This document shows, piece after piece, positions 1 to 6,938 of a stretch of DNA of 13,735 nt. The stretch spans positions 1 to 13,735 of the forward strand of contig DXYE01000067.1 in assembly GCA_019415985.1 (NCBI GenBank), read 5' to 3'. Each line of letters begins with the position of its first letter. Within the stretch, counting starts at the first letter, position 1. The DNA comes from Clostridiales bacterium. GTDB lineage: Bacteria; Bacillota; Clostridia; Oscillospirales; CAG-272. Made by a program: the position numbers and the translations under genes. The notes below the pieces were generated by a model. That model did no database searches and was not told the DNA's origin. It saw nothing but the letters and a program-made list of their open reading frames with translations.

Positions 1-309
1 GAAAAAAGCAGCGTGCAGTTTTGCTTCACGGAACGTAAGTCCAGTTGCAGCAGACATGTACGCTTTAGTTTTATCACTGCAACTCTGGAATGACAGCAAT
101 CTACAGAGTCCGGGATGGATTCTGCGTGTAAGTCAAAATAGAACATGCACGAGATCAGCACGCATGGAGTGGACCGTTTTCGTTCAGGGGACGAATTTTC
201 TCCTTGCTCTTCAGACAAACCGATAAAGGACCGCTTCACAGCGTGACGAATCCGCTCGCGGCGCCGATCTGTTTGAAATCTGAAAACGGCCTGATTTTTA
301 AGGAAAGGT
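1..309. other. Gene-free left edge upstream of carD
   Basis: No convincing coding frame was found on either strand. The one clear structure is an inverted repeat: TCCA-GTTGCAG at 40-50 pairs with CTGCAAC at 77-83 and, after a 2-nt bulge, TGGA at 86-89. It has no T-tract, so it is not an obvious terminator. I see no strong sigma-A promoter directly before carD. Its role is unknown, and the fragment may belong to the untranslated end of a gene outside the window. Confidence 0.4.
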
Positions 310-840
310 ATGGCAAGAAATATGTGTTACAAAGTTAATGACATGGTAATGTACGGGACAGCCGGGGTGTGCAGAATTACAGAAATTTCAGAGCAGAGCT
401 TTTGCGGACGGGGGGGCAGATATTATATTCTGCAGCCTGTATATGATAACAGATCAACAGTCTTTGTGCCTGTTGACAATGAAGCCCTGACAACAAAAAT
501 GCACAGAATACTGTCTGCGGAAGAAATCTATGATTTAATACGGGATATGCCGGATACAGATACGATCTGGACGGATAACGAGGAGGTCCGCAGGGAAAAG
601 TATAAGGAGATTCTCAAGGGCGGAAACCGTCGGGATCTTATAAGAATGATTAAAACTTTGTATACGCGTCAGCAGGCATTACTACAAAACGGTAAAAAGA
701 AGCTGCGCGCAACGGACGAACGTTTTTTGAAAGAAGCAGAGCGGGTGCTGCACGAAGAGTTTGCTCATGTTCTGAATATTCAGCGAGATCAGGTTCTCCC
801 CTTTATTCTCGAGCAGATAAGTGTGGAATCAAAAATGTAA
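310..840 (+). CDS. CarD/CdnL-family transcriptional regulator
   Basis: This 176-residue protein has the CarD_CdnL_TRCF architecture. Residues 7-55 form the RNA polymerase-interacting Tudor-like domain, with the family pattern VNDMVMYGTAGVCRI at 9-23 and YYILQPVYDN at 38-47, followed by the hydrophobic strand TVFVPV. The rest is helical and basic (about 70-170), as expected for the DNA-binding C-terminal domain. CarD proteins bind the RNA polymerase beta subunit and stabilise the open promoter complex; in Clostridia several paralogues are common, and which promoters this one serves cannot be told. The ATG at 310 is preceded by AAGGAAAGG, a usable SD. The gene stands alone: the next strong gene, sipL, is convergent. 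A weak stem without a T-tract follows the stop. Family assignment is firm; the exact role is inferred. Confidence 0.88.
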   Translation: MARNMCYKVNDMVMYGTAGVCRITEISEQSFCGRGGRYYILQPVYDNRSTVFVPVDNEALTTKMHRILSAEEIYDLIRDMPDTDTIWTDNEEVRREKYKEILKGGNRRDLIRMIKTLYTRQQALLQNGKKKLRATDERFLKEAERVLHEEFAHVLNIQRDQVLPFILEQISVESKM

Positions 841-926
841 ATGCCGAAATCTGACGATTTTCCGGTCTCAAATCCTTATCATGCGCAGAAGACACCGCGA
901 TTTTGCAGATTTTCACTTGTATGAGT

Positions 927-956
927 TTGGGGTTTTCGGGTACAGGAGACTATAAA
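927..956 (+). promoter_or_regulatory. Possible promoter for a small transcript
   Basis: TTGGGG at 927-932 and TATAAA at 951-956 are separated by 18 nt, a moderate sigma-A match. The same stretch also contains GTATG (about 919-923) and GGGTACAGG further down, vaguely like a forespore sigma-F/G promoter, but that match is poor. The start site would lie near 962. Confidence 0.35.
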
Positions 957-1008
957 ATTACCGGGTTCCTTCTTGCGCTTTTAACACAAGAGAAGGAGGT
1001 GTCCATGC

Positions 1009-1028
1009 TTTGCGGTAATTTGCGGTAA
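1009..1028 (+). repeat. Tandem 10-bp direct repeat
   Basis: Two perfect adjacent copies of TTTGCGGTAA, inside the candidate small transcript and immediately after its strong SD and ATG. The second copy ends in the stop codon of the seven-codon frame. Confidence 0.7.
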
Positions 1029-1095
1029 AAGGAAAGTATCTATCCTGAGATTTGCCGAGGCGATAGAGCATAGCTTCAAAATCTCTTTCCAAAGA

Positions 1096-1139
1096 AAAGA
1101 GGCTGTACGGACGAAAGGCTTCGCCCGTACAACCTCTTT
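1096..1139. terminator. Strong hairpin, probable bidirectional terminator
   Basis: AAAGAGG (1096-1102) pairs with CCTCTTT (1133-1139), TGTACGG (1104-1110) with CCGTACA (1125-1131) and CGAA (1112-1115) with TTCG (1120-1123), leaving a 4-nt loop. On the minus strand it lies 15 nt past the sipL stop and is followed by the T-rich TTTTCTTT. On the plus strand it ends CCTCTTTAATATTT, so it could also end the small transcript from 962. Confidence 0.8.
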
Positions 1140-1153
1140 AATATTTCAGAGAA

Positions 1154-2815
1154 TTAAACAATATTGGAAAAGATGGAGGGATACTTTCGCTCTGCGACGG
1201 GGATGAACAGAACCTTATCGGATGCATCAGTTTGGGTTTTGCTCTCCTGTATATTGTTGGCACGCTTTAATGCGTCTGCACCGACCCGGTAATTTTTAGC
1301 AATGCTCCACAGATCTTCGCCGGCATGCGGATAATACAGCAATATGGAAGCGTTTTCCGAGGGCATCAGTCTCTTATCCTTGTTCAGTATGATATTCTTA
1401 ATCGGTGAATGGCTTTGCATATCGAAAACGGCGATACAGACGGCAATTTCAATGTCGACCGTCAACTTACCGCTCTCAAGCCGAGGTTTGGCCTGCAGCA
1501 GCTTGCATTGATACCGGAATTCGGGATTGCCAGAGAAGTTTCCACTGTCGATTTCATATTTAAAGGGAATGGAACCGTTGATTCCGGACATGGTACCGTC
1601 CTCCAGACGTGTGACGGCGGAAACATCGGCTGAACCGTTGAAAACAAATTTTCCTTTATCCTGTTTGGCATCAAAAATCTCGGAACAAACGCGCAAGTCA
1701 AGAATTTCGGCCGGAGTCATAGATTCATCGGGGGTTAGGGTACCGTTTACAGAGAAATTACTGTTATGAATCTGATACAGCGTTAAAATGCGGAGAGGCT
1801 CCGCCGTGCTTTGTAAATCATAGGCTGTGGAATAGGCGTCGTTGATGATTTCCGCTTCTTTATTTTCATAACAAGTAAAATCAACGGACATCGTAAAATC
1901 GAGTTCAATCATTTTGGCTTCTCCGAAGGCATTCGACGCAGGCTTTGCGCTGATGTTTTCGAGTGTTGGCTCGGCAAAGCATTCGCATTGTTCTCCGACC
2001 GTATCGGCCTCCAGCGTGCGTGAAAAAGGAATTTTTTTGTTTATACTGATATAACGCTCATCGGGTTCGCCGTTTTCGGCAATTTCTCCTGGACACTGAC
2101 ACAGAAAAGCGGCCGTAATTTCTCCTTTGTATAAAATTTTTCCTGCCTGGCATTTTGTTTCCATTACTATGGCATCCAGCTCGGTGGAGAGAATTTCTCC
2201 GATAGGAGGCAGTGCGGCATCGATTTCAATATCTTCGCTGAATTGAATTTCACTGTCATCGAGGCAATTCACATAACAGCTCTGAATTTTCTCGGAATGC
2301 ATTTCGACGGTATCGCGATCTTCCGGGCGGATACTACCGCCGGCTGCATCCGTAATATTTGGCATAGGATTTTTAGTAGTCACAGCGGTTAGACGTGAAC
2401 GGATGCGGGACTTCATGGTAAGCTTGCGTGGCCCGCTGAGACGGCAGTTCACGGTATCCAGCAGCGGCGTTATAGTGATGATACAATTTTCGTCCAGACC
2501 GACAATTGGAACATTCTGCTCAAAGGATGTGTCAAAAGCAATGACTTTCAGCGTGTTTTCAGAGGATATGTAGAGGATTTCATAGAAAACTCTGCCTTCG
2601 AATTCCACTTTTTCCCCATTCATGTATTTTCCGTTAAGCTGAGGTTTGGCACCGACGCGGACGATTTTTCGAATGTCGGGTAAATAGTCCGGAAGGGAAT
2701 AGTCGTCAGAAAGCTCATTTGAGCTTTCCCCATCATACAGCTTTTCCATTACTGCGTTTTTTGTAAGTCCGGTGTCCTCATCTCTGACAATACCGGTAAG
2801 ATCCATCATGTTCAT
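1154..2815 (-). CDS. sipL: SipL-like DUF3794 (SPOCS)/LysM spore protein
   Basis: The 553-residue product has two parts: a long region with DUF3794/SPOCS repeats, the first around residues 35-135 (including LPDYLPDIRKIVRV at 41-54), then others to about 470, and a C-terminal LysM domain at about 493-539 (GEDLWSIAKNY then LKRANNI). This is the architecture of Clostridioides difficile SipL, the mother-cell protein that binds SpoIVA through its LysM domain and is needed to encase the forespore in coat; it is the functional counterpart of SpoVID. The ATG at 2815 is chosen because GGAGG lies 6 nt upstream; the longer frame opening at 2890 adds 25 residues without such a site. It follows sigK on the same strand after 124 nt. 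The name rests on domain order and neighbourhood; another DUF3794/LysM paralogue is possible. Confidence 0.85.
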   Translation of the reverse strand: MNMMDLTGIVRDEDTGLTKNAVMEKLYDGESSNELSDDYSLPDYLPDIRKIVRVGAKPQLNGKYMNGEKVEFEGRVFYEILYISSENTLKVIAFDTSFEQNVPIVGLDENCIITITPLLDTVNCRLSGPRKLTMKSRIRSRLTAVTTKNPMPNITDAAGGSIRPEDRDTVEMHSEKIQSCYVNCLDDSEIQFSEDIEIDAALPPIGEILSTELDAIVMETKCQAGKILYKGEITAAFLCQCPGEIAENGEPDERYISINKKIPFSRTLEADTVGEQCECFAEPTLENISAKPASNAFGEAKMIELDFTMSVDFTCYENKEAEIINDAYSTAYDLQSTAEPLRILTLYQIHNSNFSVNGTLTPDESMTPAEILDLRVCSEIFDAKQDKGKFVFNGSADVSAVTRLEDGTMSGINGSIPFKYEIDSGNFSGNPEFRYQCKLLQAKPRLESGKLTVDIEIAVCIAVFDMQSHSPIKNIILNKDKRLMPSENASILLYYPHAGEDLWSIAKNYRVGADALKRANNIQESKTQTDASDKVLFIPVAERKYPSIFSNIV

Positions 2816-2857
2816 AGCATGCCTCCCATGTTTTTTGTTTACATAGAGTATCAATAA

Positions 2858-2865
2858 ATTATATG
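2858..2865 (-). promoter_or_regulatory. Possible -10 element for sipL (SigE-like or sigma-A)
   Basis: The minus strand reads CATATAAT here, one mismatch from the SigE -10 consensus CATACAAT, and also contains TATAAT. Neither a good SigE -35 nor a good TTGACA is correctly spaced (TTCTGA at 17 nt is weak). Transcription would start near 2851, about 36 nt before the ATG. Mother-cell SigE control fits the function, but the assignment is tentative. Confidence 0.35.
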
Positions 2866-2939
2866 TAACGCGGCCGTCGTTCAGAACCATTACTGGAAAT
2901 TTTAGGTAATATCTTGCGGATGGCTTTGGCGGCTATAGG

Positions 2940-3644
2940 TTAAAAAGTATTGCCGCCAGGACGCAGCATAGCGTTTTTTATTTTTTCAAGCGCGCTTTTT
3001 TCAATTCTGGAAACATAAGAGCGCGAGATGTTGAGTTTTTCCGCGACCTCCCGCTGTGTAATGGCCGGTTTTGCCGAAAGACCGTAACGCAGGACAATAA
3101 TTTCCTTTTCCCGGTCGCTCAATGTGTGGTTGATGATATGCAGGGCCTTGGCGCTTCGAATTTTCAAATCCAGGTCCTCGGCTATGGTGTCGTCACAGCA
3201 GATGATATCGTTATAGGTCAGGGGATTGCCGTCCTTATCCGTATCGATGCTCTCGCTTATGGACACCTCGCTCGCCAGCTTTTTCTGTGACCGGAAATAC
3301 ATGAGGATTTCGTTTTGCAGGCACTTGCTGGCATAAGTCGCGAAGCGCGTGCCGTTTTCTGCATCGAAAGTATCAATGGCTTTGATCAGCCCAATGGTGC
3401 CGATAGAAATAAGATCTTCCTGGTTTTTTGCAGATGTGTAGTATTTTTTAACGATATGCGCAACAAGCCTCAAATTGTGACAGATTAGCTTTTCGCGCGC
3501 CTCGCTGTCGCCTGAGCGTGCGGAAGCAAACAGTTTTCTTTCTTCTGATGCCGGAAGCGGAGGCGGAAAGGACTGAGAGCCGGAAACCTTCAGACACACA
3601 CAGAGAAAATGGCAGAGCAGATACATAAATTGATCAAGAATCAT
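2940..3644 (-). CDS. sigK: Sporulation sigma factor SigK (pro-sigma-K), uninterrupted
   Basis: This 234-residue sigma-70-family protein matches SigK through most of its length. Region 2 includes HNLRLVAHIVKKYY (56-69) and EDLISIGTIGLIKAI (76-90), followed by TRFATYASKCLQNEILMYFR (99-118). Region 4 carries LSDREKEIIVLRYGL (175-189) and the helix-turn-helix TQREVAEKLNISRSYVSRIE (196-215). SigK is the late mother-cell sigma factor for coat and lysis genes. The hydrophobic start MILDQFMYLLCHFLCVCLKVS resembles the Bacillus pro-sequence, which is cleaved by SpoIVFB after a matching VS; C. difficile SigK lacks such a sequence. No skin-type element splits the gene. The ATG at 3644 has GAGGA 6 nt upstream, so the in-frame TTG at 3659 is less likely. 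sipL follows on the same strand. Confidence 0.95.
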   Translation of the reverse strand: MILDQFMYLLCHFLCVCLKVSGSQSFPPPLPASEERKLFASARSGDSEAREKLICHNLRLVAHIVKKYYTSAKNQEDLISIGTIGLIKAIDTFDAENGTRFATYASKCLQNEILMYFRSQKKLASEVSISESIDTDKDGNPLTYNDIICCDDTIAEDLDLKIRSAKALHIINHTLSDREKEIIVLRYGLSAKPAITQREVAEKLNISRSYVSRIEKSALEKIKNAMLRPGGNTF

Positions 3645-3662
3645 GAATTGTCCTCGCAATCT

Positions 3663-3694
3663 TATGTATAATATTTGGTTGTTACAATATATGC
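3663..3694 (-). promoter_or_regulatory. Possible SigE-type promoter for sigK
   Basis: On the minus strand GCATATA (-35 side, with an ATA) is followed 17 nt later by TATACATA, which matches five of eight positions of the SigE -10 CATACAAT. SigE-driven sigK transcription is known in Bacillus. The start site would fall very close to the SD, giving a short leader, which lowers confidence. Confidence 0.35.
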
Positions 3695-4124
3695 CGATTC
3701 CATGAAAATAATATCGTTCTAAACAGTAAAAATGTAAAATTCAATGCACACTACTGCCTGGGTGAGACATGTATGGGAAAGCATAATAGAGCTCAGAAGA
3801 ATCCATAAAGCTCGTTACCACTGAAAGGATTGACAAATCAAATGAAGCGCACGAATGCACGAATCCTTTCTCACGGGTTTTTCCATTTACAGCAGTCGTC
3901 TTCGGCGTATAGTTATGATGGAAAGAAAATTCATATACCGAACGGAAGAACCGCTGCTGTCTGATTGGACCGGAGGGGAAAAGCATTTCTAAGCTGCTGT
4001 CAAAGCTGCACGGTCTGTGGTGCGTGGACTTTCAAGAGAGCGGAACGAGATAGAAAACCGTCAAAAATTTCAGCATCCGGTAACGAAAATCTTCGATATT
4101 TGGGGGCATATAATTCAACTCTCC

Positions 4125-4153
4125 TTGACTTTGCTCCTGAAATTTGGTATCAT
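4125..4153 (+). promoter_or_regulatory. Sigma-A promoter for the radical SAM/ferredoxin unit
   Basis: TTGACT at 4125-4130 and TATCAT at 4148-4153 are separated by exactly 17 nt. Transcription would start near 4160, leaving a leader of about 215 nt before 4377. The leader contains GAAGCA (4246-4251) complementary to TGCTTC (4268-4273) and ACAG-CGCC-CTGT just before a T-rich patch near 4312, but no family I recognise. Confidence 0.65.
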
Positions 4154-4365
4154 AGTAGCAGTCCAAGCGATAGGAAACCGTGGTGTTTCGGCAGGGATAG
4201 CAGAAATTTAAAATTCATTGTCTTAATAGGCAGGGGCATACAGCCGAAGCAGGCGGCATATCATAAGTGCTTCAAACGGGAATTTTGAATCCGTATGACG
4301 GGGACAGCGCCCTGTTTTAGAGGAATTCTGCGGAAAACGGTCGAAATATACCTGGTAGGAAAGGG

Positions 4366-4380
4366 ATGATCATGAAATGA
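4366..4380 (+). promoter_or_regulatory. Four-codon mini-frame overlapping the radical SAM start
   Basis: ATG ATC ATG AAA TGA starts at the SD-optimal distance after AGGAAAGGG (4357-4365), and its TGA overlaps the real ATG at 4377 in an ATGA arrangement. Ribosomes loading at the SD may translate MIMK and reinitiate. Chance is possible given its size. Confidence 0.35.
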
Positions 4381-5924
4381 AGAATTTACAGGGAAGAAAA
4401 GCCAGAATGCTTCTCGTTTATCCCGATTATACCGACCGAGATTGTACGCAGAAAGTCAGCGGCGGCAACTATATGGAGGGACTTGCCTCAATTTCTGCTG
4501 TGCTCAAAGAGGGCGGCCATTCCGTCAAGCTGCTTCATCTGCTCAATCTCCATACGGAGGAGAATTATAAAAAGCGGCTGCTTGATGCGGGCGAGTTTGA
4601 TATCATCGGTTTTTCTGTAAGAACAACCGCCTTCCCGGATGCTCAAATGTACATCAAGTGGACCAGAGAGGCTTTGCCGGATGTGTTTATTATCTGCGGC
4701 GGATACCACCCTACGCTTGTGCCGGATGAGGTACTTGCAGCTGAAGGCGTCGACTGTGTCTGTGTGGGGGACGGCGAATATGCTGAGCTTGAGCTTTGTG
4801 ACAAAATGTCAGCAGGTGAGGATTATACCGATGTCAAAAGTCTCTATTTCAAAATGCCGGATGGATCGTTCAAGCGCAATCCTATAAGAGAGCTATTTTC
4901 TGACCTGGACAGGCTGCCGATTCCGGACTTTGATCTGTTCGACTATGACAATTTGGAATCATCAAAGGTATCTACAGCCATTGTCGTTGTTAGCCGCGGC
5001 TGTTTCTATAACTGTACCTACTGCGGCAACGGTAATTTCAGGAAGGTTTACCCAAACAAGAAGATATATGCTCGGTTCAGATCACCTGGGAACGCCATTT
5101 TATATCTTAAAACCTTACTTGAAAAGCATCCTTACATCAAGTATATCAATTTCAGAGACGCAATTTTCAATATGTTTCCGGACTGGTTTGACGAATTTAT
5201 CGAGATGTACAAAAAGGAGATCGGATTGCCGTGTACCGGAAATATCCGGTTCGATATCTTAACGGAAGATACCGTCAGAAAGATGGCGGAGGCAGGCTTT
5301 TATACCATCGACATGGGGCTCGAAAGCGGAGACCAGGAGATGCGTTTCAAGTATCTCAGACGCTATCAAACGGATGAAATGATCATCAACTGTTCGAACT
5401 GGTTTCATAAGTACGGAATCGCTCAGCTGACCTATAATATCATTGGACTGCCGCATGAGGACATTCACCGTGCGCTCAAGACCATTAAGCTGAATGCAAG
5501 AATAAAGAGCGACAGAACGATAGCAAACATTTTTTATCCGTACGCGGGCACGGCGCTTTACGACATTTCAAAAGAAGCGGGTTTTATACCTGAGGGGGAT
5601 TTCTCGAAACGCAGGGTCCCGCTCATACAACCGCAGTTTCCTGAGGAGCAGGTTCTATTTATAGCGGCTTATTTTATGCATTTCGTGAAAAGATACCGTC
5701 TTGCATACCGGTTGCCGGCGTGGCTTGGAAAACCATATGAGCGGTGGCTTGACATAAGGGTTACAGGTAAGCATGTCCCTTACAGGTTTCTTGTGAGTTT
5801 GCATGACGGATATATAGGCGTTCGCAATGCGCTCAAGGATTTTTTGGTAAACCATCTTCCGAAGCTTTATCTGAAACTGCGTGTGCTCAAGCATAAAAAG
5901 CGGGCGCAAAAGACCGATAAATAG
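4377..5924 (+). CDS. B12-binding-domain radical SAM protein of unknown substrate
   Basis: The 515-residue product has a cobalamin-binding Rossmann-like domain at about 10-145 (GLASISAVLKEGGHSVKLL at 35-53, GFSVRTT at 78-84, GGYHPTLVPDEVL at 108-120, VGDGE at 130-134). A radical SAM barrel follows, with the cluster motif RGCFYNCTYC, whose cysteines are C209, C213 and C216, and an MGLESGDQE strand near 313-321. Residues about 420-515 form a helical, basic C-terminus. This is the class that includes BchE-like cyclases and B12-dependent methylases; the substrate cannot be read from sequence. AGGAAAGGG ends 11 nt before the ATG at 4377. A four-codon frame (MIMK) starting at 4366 overlaps that ATG through its TGA, suggesting translational coupling. 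The ferredoxin gene begins 39 nt downstream and is the likely electron donor. Confidence 0.85.
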   Translation: MKNLQGRKARMLLVYPDYTDRDCTQKVSGGNYMEGLASISAVLKEGGHSVKLLHLLNLHTEENYKKRLLDAGEFDIIGFSVRTTAFPDAQMYIKWTREALPDVFIICGGYHPTLVPDEVLAAEGVDCVCVGDGEYAELELCDKMSAGEDYTDVKSLYFKMPDGSFKRNPIRELFSDLDRLPIPDFDLFDYDNLESSKVSTAIVVVSRGCFYNCTYCGNGNFRKVYPNKKIYARFRSPGNAILYLKTLLEKHPYIKYINFRDAIFNMFPDWFDEFIEMYKKEIGLPCTGNIRFDILTEDTVRKMAEAGFYTIDMGLESGDQEMRFKYLRRYQTDEMIINCSNWFHKYGIAQLTYNIIGLPHEDIHRALKTIKLNARIKSDRTIANIFYPYAGTALYDISKEAGFIPEGDFSKRRVPLIQPQFPEEQVLFIAAYFMHFVKRYRLAYRLPAWLGKPYERWLDIRVTGKHVPYRFLVSLHDGYIGVRNALKDFLVNHLPKLYLKLRVLKHKKRAQKTDK

Positions 5925-5963
5925 AGGTTTTGAAAAATTACAAAATGACCGGAGTTGAAAACC

Positions 5964-6143
5964 ATGGCATATCAAATCGATAAAAAGAAATGTATTGTAT
6001 GCGGTACCTGCGAGATGGAATGCAGGCTGCATGCGATCTTTCTCGACAAAGACATAAAATTTCGTGTAGATACCGAAAAGTGCGTTTCCTGCGGAATGTG
6101 CGCGAATATTTGTCCCGTGGACGCCATTAAAAAAGAGGCCTGA
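5964..6143 (+). CDS. Small 2[4Fe-4S] ferredoxin
   Basis: This 59-residue protein is a bacterial-type ferredoxin of usual size (about 55-60). The first cluster motif has C10, C13, C16 and C20; the second has C40, C43, C46 and C50 with the usual following proline (CP at 50-51). The first motif lacks that proline: C20 is followed by arginine (CRLHAIF), a modest departure from the clostridial pattern. The spacer DKDIKFRVDTEKC resembles many orphan ferredoxins encoded beside radical SAM enzymes. ATG at 5964 is chosen because GGAG sits 9 nt upstream; an in-frame TTG at 5955 is a poorer start. It follows the radical SAM gene by 39 nt on the same strand and is probably co-transcribed, supplying reducing electrons to that enzyme (inferred). 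Confidence 0.9.
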   Translation: MAYQIDKKKCIVCGTCEMECRLHAIFLDKDIKFRVDTEKCVSCGMCANICPVDAIKKEA

Positions 6144-6157
6144 AAATCACGGATTTT
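6143..6157 (+). terminator. Weak possible terminator after the ferredoxin gene
   Basis: AAAATC (6143-6148) and GATTTT (6152-6157) form a perfect but AT-rich 6-bp stem with a 3-nt loop, followed by AAAATTTATATT. It begins at the last base of the stop codon. The low GC makes efficient termination doubtful. Confidence 0.25.
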
Positions 6158-6167
6158 AAAATTTATA

Positions 6168-6196
6168 TTGACATTGTTTGCAAAACAGTATATTAT
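6168..6196 (+). promoter_or_regulatory. Strong consensus sigma-A promoter for the DUF1292 gene
   Basis: TTGACA at 6168-6173 is a perfect -35 and TATTAT at 6191-6196 differs by one base from TATAAT, with a 17-nt spacer. Transcription should start near 6203, giving an AT-rich leader of about 108 nt before the ATG at 6311. This promoter makes the DUF1292 gene independent of the radical SAM unit. Confidence 0.85.
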
Positions 6197-6310
6197 ATAA
6201 ATAAGGAATATTTATTTTATAAGATGCATTCCCAGTTAACGTAAAAAATTTGTAGATTTGCAACGAAAGATTGCTGAATTTATTTTATACAATACGGAGG
6301 CTACCTGACC

Positions 6311-6604
6311 ATGGCTGAAGAAAACTTTGAGACGGAAATTTTCACTCTGACCGACGAGGAAGGTAACGAAAGTCAATTTGAATTGATCGGCAGCACGGAG
6401 GTCGATGGAACGGTTTATTTGGCATTGGAGCCGGTCGATGAAAATCCAGACGGTGAATATGTTATTCTGAAGTTGGCGTTGGAAGACGGCGAAGAAGTGT
6501 TGGTAACCATTGACGACGATGATGAATTTGACAAAATTGCCGATATTTTCGAGGACGAATTGATGACACTGGAGTATGACGACGGAGAAAGTGAGGAAGA
6601 ATAA
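6311..6604 (+). CDS. DUF1292 family acidic protein
   Basis: The 97-residue protein has the DUF1292 pattern: FTLTDEEGNESQFELIGSTEVDGTVYLALEPV at about 11-42, then an extended strand (EYVILKL) and a second half ending in a run of Asp and Glu (VTIDDDDEFDKIADIFEDEL and the acidic tail). Length is normal for the family (80-110). These YrzB-like proteins are widespread in Firmicutes, usually near ruvX and alaS, and have no established function; those neighbours are absent here. GGAGG at 6296-6300 is 10 nt upstream of the ATG. It sits alone under the consensus promoter at 6168, implying substantial expression. Family assignment is good; function unknown. Confidence 0.88.
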   Translation: MAEENFETEIFTLTDEEGNESQFELIGSTEVDGTVYLALEPVDENPDGEYVILKLALEDGEEVLVTIDDDDEFDKIADIFEDELMTLEYDDGESEEE

Positions 6605-6694
6605 CTCCAGCGGTGAAAAAGCCGGTTGTGAGACGTAACGGACATGCGGCGTTTTCATCGCGCGGAAGGACAGGAAGCTCGGGAGAGAACGACC

Positions 6695-6723
6695 TGTGAA
6701 CGCAAAATAAATAGCATTATAAA
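6695..6723 (+). promoter_or_regulatory. Possible promoter of the 6S-like RNA
   Basis: TGTGAA at 6695-6700 and TATAAA at 6718-6723 are 17 nt apart, which would start an RNA near 6730. If the RNA really begins at 6722, a different upstream promoter must be used. Confidence 0.4.
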
Positions 6724-6938
6724 ATACGCCTGCTTGGTGCGTGATATTTCAAGGTATTAAACCCACAATAAGAACAATAGAGTCCGGACTTCCCTTGACG
6801 GGTATGCAGACCTCTCATTCGAGCGCTTCTGCGCAGTCGGAGGAACGTTGGTAGCACAAAATCAGGGAGAGGACACTAACCTTGCTGCGCAAGGGTTTCT
6901 TAATCCTTGATCTACACGGCTTGGCGGGGTATTTTTAT
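6722..6938 (+). ncRNA. ssrS: Probable 6S RNA (RNA polymerase-binding regulator)
   Basis: No protein is encoded here, but the ends fold onto each other over about 200 nt. AAATAC (6722-6727) can pair with GTATTT (6929-6934), CGTG (6740-6743) with CACG (6915-6918), TCAAGG (6749-6754) with CCTTGA (6905-6910) and AAACCC (6759-6764) with GGGTTT (6893-6898). Beyond an unpaired bulge, GTCC (6782-6785) meets GGAC (6871-6874) and TCCCTTGA (6791-6798) meets TCAGGGA; an apical hairpin with GCGC-TTCT-GCGC follows. The 3' side of the bulge has its own small hairpin, CCTTG-CTGCG-CAAGG, as in E. coli 6S. A rod with a central bubble mimicking an open promoter is the hallmark of 6S RNA, which sequesters housekeeping RNA polymerase. 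Ends are approximate. A different rod-like RNA is the main alternative. Confidence 0.65.

Larger units (their letters stand above)
962..1145 (+). ncRNA. Candidate small RNA or leader-peptide transcript
   Basis: From the promoter-like site to the hairpin at 1096-1139 lies a self-contained unit of about 180 nt with no ordinary gene. It carries AGAAGGAGGTG (990-1000), close to a perfect SD, then ATG at 1005 opening a seven-codon frame (MLCGNLR, stop at 1026-1028). The frame lies almost wholly in a tandem direct repeat, two copies of TTTGCGGTAA at 1009-1028. Such a strong ribosome site on so short a frame suggests a micro-peptide, a ribosome-binding or antisense RNA, or anti-SD mimicry. The neighbouring sigK and sipL raise the possibility of a sporulation-linked RNA. 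This is inference from sequence pattern; I do not recognise a known family. Confidence 0.35.
3660..4376. other. 717-bp gene-free stretch between sigK and the radical SAM gene
   Basis: Open frames here (for example on the minus strand at 3741-3986 and the plus strand at 3965-4288) have no recognisable domains, no clear SD and low-complexity composition, so I do not call them. Visible structure: a perfect 9-bp inverted repeat, GAAAGGATT at 3823-3831 with AATCCTTTC at 3862-3870, enclosing a tandem octamer GCACGAAT at 3849-3864; a consensus-like promoter at 4125-4153; and a leader of about 215 nt to the next gene. I did not recognise a riboswitch; the conserved cobalamin-riboswitch box GCCACTG is absent. 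Confidence 0.5.

Noticed and set aside
3741..4288. Open frames on both strands in the sigK to radical SAM gap (minus 3741-3986, plus 3965-4288 and 4017-4211)
   Set aside because: They overlap each other, lack good SD sites and recognisable motifs, and a promoter at 4125 lies inside the plus-strand ones.
4154..4376. Cobalamin riboswitch upstream of the B12-type radical SAM gene
   Set aside because: The conserved B12 box (GCCACTG) and the supporting stems are not visible.
5655..6032. Minus-strand 125-codon frame spanning the radical SAM/ferredoxin junction
   Set aside because: No SD or motif, and it is antisense to two well-supported genes.
6236..6658. Minus-strand frames opposite the DUF1292 gene
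   Set aside because: They are the antisense shadow of an acidic protein (Asp/Glu codons read as Phe, Leu and Ser); the plus-strand gene has a promoter, SD and family match.
6778..6800. Resemblance of AGTCCGGACT to the RNase P RNA signature
   Set aside because: The element is only about 200 nt and lacks the GAGGAAA core and the other conserved RNase P blocks; the long end-to-end pairing fits 6S better.
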